A stretch of 39,504 nucleotides of DNA from Pseudomonadota bacterium (GCA_023388335.1 JAEWGL010000115.1:1-39504); one strand, 5' to 3'. Numbered from the stretch's first letter, positions 1 through 7,059 are shown. Made by a program: numbers and translations. The notes: a model not told the origin generated them from the letters alone.

Positions 1-712
1 GCTCGCGCTTGGTCGGCTCGGCGGTGGTCTCGACGGACTCGGCGAAACGGATCGGCCAGCCGGTGGCGGCGACGATCTGCTCGCGGGTCACGCCTGGGTG
101 GATGGCGGTGACCACGAACTCGTGGGTACCGGCTTCGGGTTCCATGATGCACAGGTCGGTGATGATCCCCACCGGCCCCTCGCCTGGCAGACCCAGGCGC
201 TTGCGCGAGTCGCCGCCTTCGCCATGGCCGACCGAGGTGATGAAGTCGAGCTTGTCGACGAACGCACGCGACGACTGCTTGAGGATGATCAGCACCTGCT
301 TGGCCGAACCCGCGATCTCCGGCGCGCCACCGGCACCGGGCAGGCGCACCTTGGGCTGGCGGTAGTCACCGACCACGGTGGTGTTGATGTTGCCGAAGCG
401 GTCGACCTGGGCGGCGCCAAGGAAGCCGACGTCGATGCGCCCGCCCTGCAGCCAGTAGCGGAAGATCTCGCCGGTGGGTACCACGGTGTCGGCGGTTTCC
501 GCCAGCTCACCGTCACCGATCGACAGCGGCAGCACTGTCGGCTTGGCGCCGATCGGGCCGGACTCGTAGATCAGCACCACATCCGGCGAGGACGTCAGGC
601 GCGCCAGGTTGGCGGCCTTGGATGGCAGGCCGATGCCGACGAAGCACACAGCACCATTGCGCAGGCGACGGGCCGCCGCGACAGTCATCATTTCATTGGT
701 GGAGTAGCTCAT
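1..712 (-). CDS. catJ: 3-oxoadipate CoA-transferase subunit B (partial, 3' end outside window)
   Basis: Family I CoA-transferase beta subunit. With subunit A it moves CoA from succinyl-CoA to 3-oxoadipate, the penultimate step of the beta-ketoadipate pathway in the cytoplasm. The frame is open from the ATG at 712 to the window edge without a stop (237 codons); CatJ-type subunits are about 259 residues, so only some 20 residues are missing. The start MSYSTNEMMTVAAARRL and the motif LIYESGPIGAKP are visible; the Glu in ESGP matches the catalytic glutamate position of the family. The start overlaps the catI stop as ATGA, so the two are translationally coupled. The encoded protein is longer than the PcaJ (about 213 residues) of P. 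putida KT2440 as I remember it, so this is the CatIJ / P. aeruginosa-like type. Substrate is inferred from the pcaR/pcaK context. Confidence 0.88.
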   Translation of the reverse strand, partial: MSYSTNEMMTVAAARRLRNGAVCFVGIGLPSKAANLARLTSSPDVVLIYESGPIGAKPTVLPLSIGDGELAETADTVVPTGEIFRYWLQGGRIDVGFLGAAQVDRFGNINTTVVGDYRQPKVRLPGAGGAPEIAGSAKQVLIILKQSSRAFVDKLDFITSVGHGEGGDSRKRLGLPGEGPVGIITDLCIMEPEAGTHEFVVTAIHPGVTREQIVAATGWPIRFAESVETTAEPTKRE

Positions 713-1569
713 TGTGCGGCCTCCGCAGCGCTGGCCAGCTTGGCCTTGAATTCGTTGAAGTCGGCAGTGCCACGGATATAGGTGTCGATCCAGGCGGTGA
801 AGGCTTCGCGGCTGCGGGCGACCGGGTCCCAATCCTGGTAGAAGCGGTTGTCACGCTCGTAGTAACCGTGGGCGTAAGACGGATGCGCACCACCGGGAAC
901 CAGGCACACCGCGCTCAGGGCCCAGCTCGGCAGGACACAGGCGTTCATCGGCGCCTGCAGGTCATCGACGATCTCTTCGACCGTGACGATGCAGCGCTTG
1001 GCCGCCAGGGCTGCTTCCTTCTGCACCCCGAGGATGCCCCAGAGCAGCACGTTGCCCTTGCGATCGGCCTTTTGCGCGTGGATCACGGTCACGTCGGGAC
1101 GCACCGACGGCACAGCGGCAAGGACCTCCCCGGTGAACGGGCAGGTCACGCTCTTGATCAGCGGGTTGACCTTGGGCAGGTCGGAGCCGGCGTAGGCACG
1201 CAGCACCGCGAACGGCAGGCCCGAAGCGCCAGCGACGTAGGCATTGGCCAGGTCGGCATGGCTATGCTCTTCAATCTCCATGGGTTGCGGCCACTGCTTC
1301 TCCACCGCGTCGCGCAGACGGTGCAGCGAGCCCACGCCGGGGTTGCCGCCCCAGGAAAAGATCAGCTTGCGGGCACACCCGGCACCGATCAACTGGTCGT
1401 AGATCAGGTCCGGGGTCATGCGCACCAGCGTCAGGTCTTTCTTACCCTGGCGAATGATCTCGTGCCCGGCGGCGGTTGGAATCAGATGAGTGAAACCTTC
1501 GAGGGCAACACTGTCGCCATCCTGGATGAATTGCTTCACGGCGTCGTGAAGCGAGAGCATTTCGGCCAT
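709..1569 (-). CDS. catI: 3-oxoadipate CoA-transferase subunit A
   Basis: Alpha subunit of the heteromeric CoA-transferase that activates 3-oxoadipate with succinyl-CoA. 286 residues from the ATG at 1569 (MAEMLSLHDAVKQF), chosen because AGGAG lies about 7 nt upstream; an in-frame ATG at 1602 adds 11 residues but has no clear ribosome site. The N-terminal EGFTHLIP and the SWGGNPGVGSLHRL stretch are typical of the long CatI-type alpha subunits, which are near 282 residues. It overlaps catJ by 4 nt. It sits 3' of pcaK on the same strand but has its own promoter with a PcaR-like operator at 1670-1701. That supports a role in protocatechuate/4-hydroxybenzoate breakdown rather than another acyl substrate. 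Confidence 0.88.
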   Translation of the reverse strand: MAEMLSLHDAVKQFIQDGDSVALEGFTHLIPTAAGHEIIRQGKKDLTLVRMTPDLIYDQLIGAGCARKLIFSWGGNPGVGSLHRLRDAVEKQWPQPMEIEEHSHADLANAYVAGASGLPFAVLRAYAGSDLPKVNPLIKSVTCPFTGEVLAAVPSVRPDVTVIHAQKADRKGNVLLWGILGVQKEAALAAKRCIVTVEEIVDDLQAPMNACVLPSWALSAVCLVPGGAHPSYAHGYYERDNRFYQDWDPVARSREAFTAWIDTYIRGTADFNEFKAKLASAAEAAQ

Positions 1570-1669
1570 TGCGGACTCCTGGTCGGGCTGAGTCGTTGTC
1601 ATTGTTCAGGGCATCGCGGGCAAGGCCGCGTTGAGCTCAGATTAAGGACACTGAGGGTAACCTTACAAT

Positions 1670-1701
1670 CCGATAATCGACTATTCGTGCGATTATCGAA
1701 C
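1670..1701 (-). promoter_or_regulatory. catIJ promoter with PcaR-like operator
   Basis: Read on the minus strand the site is GTTCGATAATCGCAC (1701-1687), five bases, then GTCGATTATCGG (1681-1670). A -35 TTCGAT and a -10 GATTAT with a 16-bp spacer fall within the two half-sites, so a bound IclR-type regulator would cover both promoter elements. The 15-mer matches, from memory, the PcaR site described at the P. putida pcaIJ promoter. The leader to the catI start would be roughly 100 nt. Confidence 0.72.
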
Positions 1702-1746
1702 TGAATGTTGGCGTACTACCTGCCTCGCCGAGGCCGCGCGGCATGC

Positions 1747-3093
1747 TCACGTCGCATCGGCGTGACTTACCAGCCCTTTGATGATCACCCCGACCGTCGC
1801 CAGTGCCGCCGGGATTACCAATGCGGTCAACACCTGTTCGAAGTTCCAGCCCAGGCCCAGCAGGGTTGCACCGATCCAGGCGCCAAGGATGGCACCGAAG
1901 CGGCCGATGCCGAGCATCCAGGACACCCCGGTCGCACGACCCTGGGTCGGATAGAAGCGCGCTGCCAGCGAAGGCATGGCCGATTGCGCGCCGTTGACGC
2001 ACATGCCGGCGATCAGCACCAGGGTTGCCAACAGGGTGATATCGCCCAGACTCTGCCCGACGGCATAGGCAAACACACCGGCCAGCAGGTAGAAGATGCC
2101 GATGACCTTGTGTGGGTTGTACCGGTCCATCGCCCATCCCACCGCCACTGCGCTGAGCACGCCACCGAACTGGAACAGCGCACCGATGAACGCCGCCTGC
2201 TCCATGCTCGCGCCGCTGTCGCGCATCAGGGTCGGCAACCAGCTGGTCAACAGGTAGACGATCACCAGGCCCATGAAGTAAGTCAGCCAGAGCAACAGCG
2301 TGCCCAGGCCGTAGGTGCCGGAAAAGATCACCGCAAAGACGTTGCGTGCGGCGACGGCCTTCTGCTCGGGCACGCTGAAGCTCGATGCCTGGGCGACCAC
2401 CGCCGGGGCGATCGGGCCGAGGATCTTGCGGACCTTGTCGGCGCCACGGTTGCGTACCACCAGGTAGCGCGCCGACTCCGGTAGCCAGGCGAACAGCACG
2501 AAGGCCAGCAACAGCGGCAGTACGCCACCGATCACCAGCAAGCTGTGCCAGCCGTAGGCCGGGATCAGCTTGGCCGAGATGAAGCCGCCACCGGCCATGC
2601 CGAGGTTGAAGCCGCAGAACATGCTGGTCACCAGCAGCGACTTGTGCCGCTCGGGGGTGTACTCGGACAGCAAGGTGGTGGCATTGGGCATGCCCGCGCC
2701 CAGCCCCAGGCCGGTGAGAAAGCGCAGCACCAGCAGCTCGTCGACGTTGGTGGCATAGGCCGAGGCGAGGCTGAAACCACCGAACAGCAGCACGGCGCCG
2801 ACCAGCACGCCTTTGCGACCGAAACGGTCAGCCAGCGGGCCAGAGCCCAGGGCACCGAAGACCATGCCGATCAGCGCGGCGCTCATTACAGGGCCTAGGC
2901 TGGCCCGGTCGATGCCCCACTCTGCCGATAGCGCCGGGGCGATGAAGCCCATGGCAGCGGTATCCAGGCCATCGAGAAAGACGATCAGGAAACACAGGAT
3001 CACCACGCGCCACTGGTAGCGCGAAAGCGGCTGGTCATTGATGAAGGACTGCACATCAAGGCAGTTTCCGACAGCAGATTGAGGACTGTTCAT
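1747..3093 (-). CDS. pcaK: 4-hydroxybenzoate/protocatechuate MFS transporter
   Basis: Aromatic acid:H+ symporter of the major facilitator superfamily (AAHS family), inner membrane, about 12 hydrophobic segments. It is 448 residues from ATG 3093 (MNSPQSAVGN), the length of P. putida PcaK. The first helix carries DGLD with aspartates exactly at 41 and 44, the pair reported as essential in PcaK; GFIAPAL follows. A loop 2-3 signature (GSGPLADRFGRKG) is present. An upstream in-frame start (3135) would add 14 residues with no ribosome site. The Shine-Dalgarno is weak (GGA about 10 nt upstream) and an A-rich AAAAACAA overlaps the start codon. It lies between pcaR and catI on the same strand. Expected induction is by PcaR with beta-ketoadipate, via the operator at 3325-3358. 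Confidence 0.93.
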   Translation of the reverse strand: MNSPQSAVGNCLDVQSFINDQPLSRYQWRVVILCFLIVFLDGLDTAAMGFIAPALSAEWGIDRASLGPVMSAALIGMVFGALGSGPLADRFGRKGVLVGAVLLFGGFSLASAYATNVDELLVLRFLTGLGLGAGMPNATTLLSEYTPERHKSLLVTSMFCGFNLGMAGGGFISAKLIPAYGWHSLLVIGGVLPLLLAFVLFAWLPESARYLVVRNRGADKVRKILGPIAPAVVAQASSFSVPEQKAVAARNVFAVIFSGTYGLGTLLLWLTYFMGLVIVYLLTSWLPTLMRDSGASMEQAAFIGALFQFGGVLSAVAVGWAMDRYNPHKVIGIFYLLAGVFAYAVGQSLGDITLLATLVLIAGMCVNGAQSAMPSLAARFYPTQGRATGVSWMLGIGRFGAILGAWIGATLLGLGWNFEQVLTALVIPAALATVGVIIKGLVSHADAT

Positions 3094-3100
3094 TGTTTTT
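3093..3100 (-). promoter_or_regulatory. A-rich Crc/Hfq-type motif at the pcaK start codon
   Basis: On the minus strand AAAAACAA abuts and overlaps the A of the pcaK ATG. It fits the AANAANAA pattern that Hfq/Crc recognise in pseudomonad mRNAs. A second copy, AACAACAA, lies in the same leader at 3264-3257. Motif matches only; no footprint evidence. Confidence 0.4.
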
Positions 3101-3324
3101 ATCCAGAAAATTCGCGCAGGCGAGCAGCTGCACACAGGAGAGGCACAGCGATCGGCAGAGGGGCGTGGCTGGCGTCAGCCTGGCTAGAGCAGTGCTGCGA
3201 GCGGGTGCGGCCGCGGCAGCGAAGGGATGTCGGTCATTGCAGGGGCTTCTCGCATGTTGTTGTTGGCCGGCCGGATCGAGCCGGCCGCTGCGATGGACAT
3301 TAATAAGGAGGTGCCCCCAGCGCA

Positions 3325-3358
3325 ATTCGACAAACGCGACACTGTGCGTTTATCGAAC
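3325..3358 (-). promoter_or_regulatory. PcaR-like operator upstream of pcaK
   Basis: On the minus strand GTTCGATAAACGCAC (3358-3344) differs by one base from the 15-mer before catI, and is followed three bases on by GTCGCGTTTGTCGAA (3340-3326), a degenerate second half. It lies about 240 nt upstream of the pcaK start, implying a long leader (3094 to about 3320). That leader holds a GGCCGG-ATCGAG-CCGGCC hairpin (near 3265-3290) and an AACAACAA motif. No gene is apparent in the leader. Confidence 0.6.
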
Positions 3359-3372
3359 AGGAAAACGCGGAT

Positions 3373-4248
3373 TCAGGCGAAGAGCTGGGTGCAAAGGTCG
3401 CGACTGGCCGCCAGCATGATCGGTAAGAAGCGCTGTTCGAGCTCGGACCGGCTAACCCGTCCGACATGGGTACTGACATTCAGCGCCGCCAGTACCTGCC
3501 CAGAAGCGTCGTACACCGGCACCGCGATGGAGCGCAGACCCTGCTCCAGTTCCTGGTCAACCACGCACCAGCCTTGCTCGCGCACTCGCTGCAGGCAGGC
3601 CAGCAAGGCCTCGGGCTCATGCAGGGTACGGCTGGTGCGCGGCTTCATGTCGGCGCGTTCCAGGTACTCCCGAAGGCTCGCATCATCCAGCGCCGCCAGA
3701 AGAATGCGGCCCATGGAGGTGCAATAGGCCGGCAGACGCCCGCCCACCGAAAGGTCGACCGAGATCAGCCGTTCCACCGTGGCCGAGCGCGCAATATAGA
3801 GAATATCGTCGCCTTCGAGCGTCGCCATGTTGGCCGCCTCGTGCAACTGATCGCTGATACGGTCCAGGTAAGGCTGCGCGGAAATCGCCAGGGGTGTCGA
3901 GGACAGGTACGCGTGCCCGAGGGTGAGTACCTTGGGCAACAGCGAATAGGTCCGCCCATCGGTGGTGGCATAGCCCAGTTTCATCAGCGTATGCAGACAG
4001 CGGCGCACCGCAGCGCGGGGAATCTCGGTACGGTGGCTGATCTGGGCGATGGTCAGGTGACGCTTGCGTTCCTGGAAGGCCTGGATCACCGCCAGGCCAC
4101 GGGCCAGGGAGGTCATGAAGTCCGGATCACCGGTAAACGCTTGGATACGCTTGGCCGGCGAGGCCACGATCGGCGGCGCCAAGGCGGTAAAGGCACTGCG
4201 GTCCAGCTCGTTCACTGCGGGACCCTTGGGCTGGGTTTCGTCACTCAT
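3373..4248 (-). CDS. pcaR: IclR-family transcriptional regulator of the beta-ketoadipate pathway
   Basis: Activator of pca operons responding to beta-ketoadipate, and typically autorepressed. 291 residues, close to the 289 of P. putida PcaR. The winged helix-turn-helix lies around residues 62-95 (HLTIAQISHRTEIPRAAVRR) and the IclR effector domain fills the C-terminal half (AYCTSMGRILLAAL region). A long N-terminal extension of about 45 residues precedes the DNA-binding domain, as in PcaR. The start at 4248 has AGGTGA about 4 nt upstream. It is the first gene of the minus-strand pca run. Its own promoter (4273-4306) has a perfect palindrome over the -10, fitting autoregulation. Confidence 0.93.
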   Translation of the reverse strand: MSDETQPKGPAVNELDRSAFTALAPPIVASPAKRIQAFTGDPDFMTSLARGLAVIQAFQERKRHLTIAQISHRTEIPRAAVRRCLHTLMKLGYATTDGRTYSLLPKVLTLGHAYLSSTPLAISAQPYLDRISDQLHEAANMATLEGDDILYIARSATVERLISVDLSVGGRLPAYCTSMGRILLAALDDASLREYLERADMKPRTSRTLHEPEALLACLQRVREQGWCVVDQELEQGLRSIAVPVYDASGQVLAALNVSTHVGRVSRSELEQRFLPIMLAASRDLCTQLFA

Positions 4249-4272
4249 GGCTCACCTCGAAGACAGTCACTC

Positions 4273-4306
4273 GTTCGATTATCGAACCAACGGCCGATAA
4301 TCGCAA
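4273..4306 (-). promoter_or_regulatory. pcaR promoter with PcaR-like operator
   Basis: Minus strand: -35 TTGCGA (4306-4301), 17-bp spacer, -10 GATAAT (4283-4278). The -10 sits inside GTTCGATAATCGAAC, a perfect palindrome with a one-base centre (4273-4287), and the -35 sits in TTGCGATTATCGGC. Both halves resemble the operators before pcaK and catI, so negative autoregulation is likely. Confidence 0.65.
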
Positions 4307-4327
4307 TTGACCACGACCAGAATTGCT

Positions 4328-4433
4328 TATACCTTTCTCCTGCCACGATGTGGCTTCTTGGAGAGACTGGTCAGGTACCCACCAAGGAAGTCGCAGGCAA
4401 CGGCCTTGCCAATCAGCAAGGCCGTTTTCATTT
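4328..4433 (+). ncRNA. Candidate intergenic small RNA
   Basis: A strong rho-independent terminator (4399-4433) reads on the plus strand, but the only gene just upstream (pcaR) runs the other way. The sequence between the pcaR promoter and this terminator is structured: an outer stem TCTCC/GGAGA encloses CCAC-GAT-GTGG, and a TGGT/ACCA stem follows. A TTGACC -35-like hexamer (4307-4312) precedes TATACC (4328-4333) at 15-bp spacing, which is not ideal. The transcript would be about 95 nt with no coding potential. I do not recognise a named Pseudomonas sRNA. The inference rests on the orphan terminator and folding. Confidence 0.45.
4399..4433 (+). terminator. Rho-independent terminator of the candidate sRNA
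   Basis: AACGGCCTTG (4399-4408), an 8-nt loop, then CAAGGCCGTT (4417-4426) and a TTTTCATTT tail. The stem is 10 bp. The reverse strand lacks a T run, so it acts only on plus-strand transcripts. Confidence 0.8.
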
Positions 4434-4554
4434 CCCACAGCCATACGCGAACTTTCCTACCGAATTTGGCTCTCAATCGCATATTAGCCGTCGTGCCTCG
4501 CGTCACAATTACAAGTTCAACTTGCGCTGGCGTTCTCGATAACAACGACGCCGG

Positions 4555-4582
4555 TGGCCAGTTCGAACTTGATTGCTATAAT
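4555..4582 (+). promoter_or_regulatory. Extended -10 promoter for the structured leader and 66-residue gene
   Basis: TGCTATAAT at 4574-4582 is a perfect extended -10. A TGGCCA at 4555-4560 (4 of 6 to TTGACA) stands 16 bp upstream. Transcription would begin near 4589, about 225 nt before the GTG at 4816. Confidence 0.6.
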
Positions 4583-4633
4583 GAAACTCGCTTGCCCATG
4601 AACGATTAAGCAGTTGCACATCCAGGCCGCCCG

Positions 4634-4741
4634 TGCCTACTGTCGGCATTGGAGTATGCGACGCCGTGGTCGTGAACAGGGGAAGTGTTTTCCCGAGTGT
4701 CCGCACTCCGCTAGATACTGTTGCTGCGACAGCCAAGTCGC
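4634..4741 (+). ncRNA. Structured leader RNA: five consecutive hairpins
   Basis: Within the leader between the extended -10 promoter and the GTG at 4816 there are five short perfect stems in a row. They are TGCC/GGCA (4634-4648), CGAC/GTCG (4659-4672), GGGAA/TTCCC (4680-4694), GAGTG/CACTC (4695-4708) and GCGAC/GTCGC (4726-4741), with loops of 4-7 nt. The third and fourth are directly adjacent. There is no T run after them, so this looks like a 5' UTR element or processed RNA rather than a terminator. I do not match it to a known riboswitch class. Confidence 0.4.
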
Positions 4742-4815
4742 CCTGGTGACGTAGCCGCGTGCCTGGAATGTGCACGTCGATGTCAGGGTCAACTTCAATT
4801 TGGTCAGGTAATACT

Positions 4816-5016
4816 GTGACGAAAGATGAACTGCGCGCCGAACTCGAGCGCCAGGAACAACGTTACAAGGATGTTTACGGTGGTGAAGTCACCACTTACG
4901 CGGCTCAACCAGACCCGGAACGCAAACCCTGGCGTAAACGCGCCAGCCTTCGGGACCAGGCCTTCGCCCAGGAACTGGAAAAAATCGAAAAGGAACTGCA
5001 CGCCGAGAAACCTTGA
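4816..5016 (+). CDS. Small conserved-type hypothetical protein (66 residues)
   Basis: Function not recognised. GTG start (TKDELRAELERQ) with AGGT about 9 nt upstream; the alternative ATG at 4759 would put the leader hairpin region into protein of poor composition, so the GTG is preferred. The protein is very charged and hydrophilic, with two predicted helices (residues 3-18 and 46-64, rich in E, K, R, L) separated by a Pro/Arg-rich linker (PDPERKPWRKR). It has no signal peptide or membrane segment. Codon use is typical of the neighbours (GC-rich third positions), supporting a real gene. It has its own promoter and a hairpin (5033-5065) just downstream, so it is probably monocistronic. Confidence 0.75.
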   Translation: MTKDELRAELERQEQRYKDVYGGEVTTYAAQPDPERKPWRKRASLRDQAFAQELEKIEKELHAEKP

Positions 5017-5032
5017 GCGACAGACCTACCCA

Positions 5033-5065
5033 CCTGCGCCCGGAAAATGGTTCTTCCGGCGCAGG
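5033..5065 (+). terminator. Hairpin after the 66-residue gene, weak terminator
   Basis: CCTGCGCC-C-GGAA pairs with TTCCGGCGCAGG, a 12-bp stem with one bulged C. The following GCGTGTTCTTG is only mildly T-rich, so termination is uncertain. Confidence 0.45.
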
Positions 5066-5158
5066 GCGTGTTCTTGCCGCCGGTAATGCCATGTAATGGA
5101 ATTTCACAAATTTCATACAACCGTTTGAATCCATCCGGTGCGCAATGAGAGGTCCCAA

Positions 5159-5299
5159 ATGCCTAATTTTTATAGAGTTTCGCAGCGTTTTGGCGACTTT
5201 GACCCAGCTGATGCCAACGCACAGCCCTGTGTCTGCGGCCTCGAAGTGAACCAACCAGTCAGCAGCAGGTGCATCGATTGCCCTGGTTTTCTGGCATAA
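5159..5299 (+). CDS. Putative 46-residue protein with CxC...CxxC cysteines
   Basis: ATG at 5159 with GAGAGG 6 nt upstream opens a 46-codon frame ending TAA at 5297-5299. The protein begins MPNFYRVSQRFGDFDPADA. It carries CVC at 24-26 and CIDC at 38-41, a spacing that could hold one zinc ion as a minimal ribbon. It is acidic, without a membrane segment. The good ribosome site and paired cysteines argue for a real gene; an AGA codon and several TTT codons at the start argue weakly against. The stop overlaps the probable -10 (CATAAT) of the pit promoter. Function unknown. Confidence 0.45.
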   Translation: MPNFYRVSQRFGDFDPADANAQPCVCGLEVNQPVSSRCIDCPGFLA

Positions 5300-5334
5300 T
5301 CGCGCCCCCTTATGAGCGGCTCAGATAAACCTTC

Positions 5335-6807
5335 ATGATCGATTTATTCAGCGGACTTGATGCCTGGGTACTGGTGAGCCTGCTACTCGCCCTGACCTTC
5401 GTACTCGCCTTCGAGTTCATCAATGGCTTTCATGACACCGCCAACGCGGTTGCCACAGTCATCTATACCAAAGCCATGCCGCCGCACCTGGCCGTGTTTT
5501 TCTCCGGCGTGTTCAACTTCCTTGGCGTTCTGCTCGGCGGTGTTGGCGTGGCCTATGCCATCGTCCACCTGCTGCCGGTCGAGCTGCTGATCAACGTGAA
5601 CACCGGACACGGGCTGGCCATGGTCTTCTCGTTGCTGGCCGCAGCCATCACCTGGAACCTGGGCACCTGGTACTTCGGCATCCCGGCCTCCAGCTCCCAC
5701 ACCCTGATCGGTTCGATCCTCGGTGTGGGCCTGGCAAATGCCATGCTCAACGATATTCCATTGGGTGATGGGGTCAACTGGCAGAAGGCGATCGATATCG
5801 CCATGTCGCTGGTGTTCTCGCCGATGGCGGGCTTCGCCGTGGCGGCCCTGGTGCTGCTCGGCCTGAAATGGTGGCGCCCACTGTCGAAGATGCACAAGAC
5901 ACCGGAACAGCGTCGCAAGCTCGACGACAAGAAGCACCCGCCCTTCTGGAATCGCCTGGTGCTGGTGATCTCGGCCATGGGCGTAAGCTTCGTCCACGGC
6001 TCCAATGACGGCCAGAAAGGCATTGGCCTGATCATGCTGGTGCTGATCGGCATCGTGCCGGCACAATTCGTCCTCGACCTGAACAGCACCACCTACCAGA
6101 TCGAGCGGACCCGCGACGCGACCCTGCACCTGAGCCAGTTCTACCAGCGCAATGAATCCACCCTCGGTGAGTTCCTGGCCCTGGGCAAGGCCACGCCGGG
6201 CGACCTGCCGGAGCAGTTCAGCTGCAATCCGCAGCAGACCGTGCCAACCATCAATGCCCTGCAGAACTCGCTCAAAGGCGTTGCCGACTACCACACGCTG
6301 AGCTCGGACACCCGCGTGGAAGTGCGTCGCTACCTGCTCTGCCTGGACGACACGGCGAAGAAGGTCGGCAAGCTGCCAGGCCTGGATGCCCGTGAAAAGG
6401 CTGACCTTGAGAAACTACGCAAGGACCTGACCGCCACCACCGAGTACGCTCCGTTCTGGGTGATTCTTGCTGTGGCCCTGGCCTTGGGTCTGGGCACCAT
6501 GGTCGGCTGGAAGCGCGTGGTCCTGACCATCGGTGAGAAGATCGGCAAGCAGGGCATGACCTATGCCCAAGGCATGTCGGCGCAGATCACTGCCGCTTGT
6601 GCCATTGGCATGGCCAACGTCTTTAGCCTACCGGTGTCGACCACCCACGTGCTGTCCTCCGGCGTTGCCGGCACCATGGTCGCCAACCGCAGCGGCCTGC
6701 AAGGCGGCACCGTCAAGACCATTCTCATGGCTTGGGTACTCACCCTGCCCGCCTCGATGGGCCTGGCCGCCGGGCTGTTCTGGCTGGCTTCCAAGGCCAT
6801 TGGCTGA
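5335..6807 (+). CDS. pitA: Low-affinity inorganic phosphate transporter, Pit/PHO4 family
   Basis: Inner-membrane metal-phosphate:H+ symporter. 490 residues, with inverted PHO4 repeats: GFHDTANAVATVIYTKAMP near residue 31 and the matching GVSFVHGSNDGQKGIGL around 218-237, with a final repeat GVAGTMVANRSGLQGG near the C-terminus. The central soluble region between about residues 250 and 375 is long and hydrophilic, as in other gammaproteobacterial PitA. The ATG at 5335 begins MIDLFSGLDAW; the ribosome site is poor. No phoU-like gene is adjacent, which fits PitA rather than the Pit-accessory pair. A strong terminator follows directly, so it is transcribed alone or with the small upstream gene. 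Confidence 0.93.
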   Translation: MIDLFSGLDAWVLVSLLLALTFVLAFEFINGFHDTANAVATVIYTKAMPPHLAVFFSGVFNFLGVLLGGVGVAYAIVHLLPVELLINVNTGHGLAMVFSLLAAAITWNLGTWYFGIPASSSHTLIGSILGVGLANAMLNDIPLGDGVNWQKAIDIAMSLVFSPMAGFAVAALVLLGLKWWRPLSKMHKTPEQRRKLDDKKHPPFWNRLVLVISAMGVSFVHGSNDGQKGIGLIMLVLIGIVPAQFVLDLNSTTYQIERTRDATLHLSQFYQRNESTLGEFLALGKATPGDLPEQFSCNPQQTVPTINALQNSLKGVADYHTLSSDTRVEVRRYLLCLDDTAKKVGKLPGLDAREKADLEKLRKDLTATTEYAPFWVILAVALALGLGTMVGWKRVVLTIGEKIGKQGMTYAQGMSAQITAACAIGMANVFSLPVSTTHVLSSGVAGTMVANRSGLQGGTVKTILMAWVLTLPASMGLAAGLFWLASKAIG

Positions 6808-6826
6808 TGCAGATCGGCTGATATGG

Positions 6827-6855
6827 AAAAGGCGCCTTCGCAGGCGCCTTTTTTT
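6827..6855 (+). terminator. Rho-independent terminator of pitA
   Basis: AAAAGGCGCC, loop TTCGCA, then GGCGCCTTTTTTT. The A and T tracts make it bidirectional, but its position 20 nt after the pitA stop assigns it to that gene. Confidence 0.9.
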
Positions 6856-6903
6856 ATTGGGTAAGGTTTGGATAACTTCCGCCGGGGTGAGGGTTGCGAC
6901 GCC

Positions 6904-7030
6904 CGTCCCCTCACCCCAGCCCTCTCCCACAGGGAGAGGGAGCAGATCGCGTTGCGGCCAACGGACGCGGTCGACATAACACCGTAATCAGTCCCCTCTC
7001 CTTCCGGGAGAGGGCTGGGGCGAGGCGTGG
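6904..7030. repeat. Inverted pair of CCCTCACCCCAGCCCTCTCCC-type palindromes
   Basis: Copy 1 (6904-6942) reads CCCCTCACCCCAGCCCTCTC followed by a hairpin CCCAC-AGGG. Copy 2 (6992-7030) is the reverse orientation with CCTCTCCTTCCGGGAGAGG and GCTGGGGCGAGG. About 50 bp separate them. The same family recurs at 30751-30953. It sits between the convergent ends of pitA and the YjgR-type gene and is unrelated to the REP family at 19658 and elsewhere. Confidence 0.8.
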
Positions 7031-7059
7031 GCCACTGCAACAGTGGCACCTGTGCCACG

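Noticed and set aside
3056..3325. 89-codon frame and shorter upstream frames in the pcaK leader
   Set aside because: No ribosome site; composition Ala/Pro/Arg-rich and overlap with the pcaK start out of frame.
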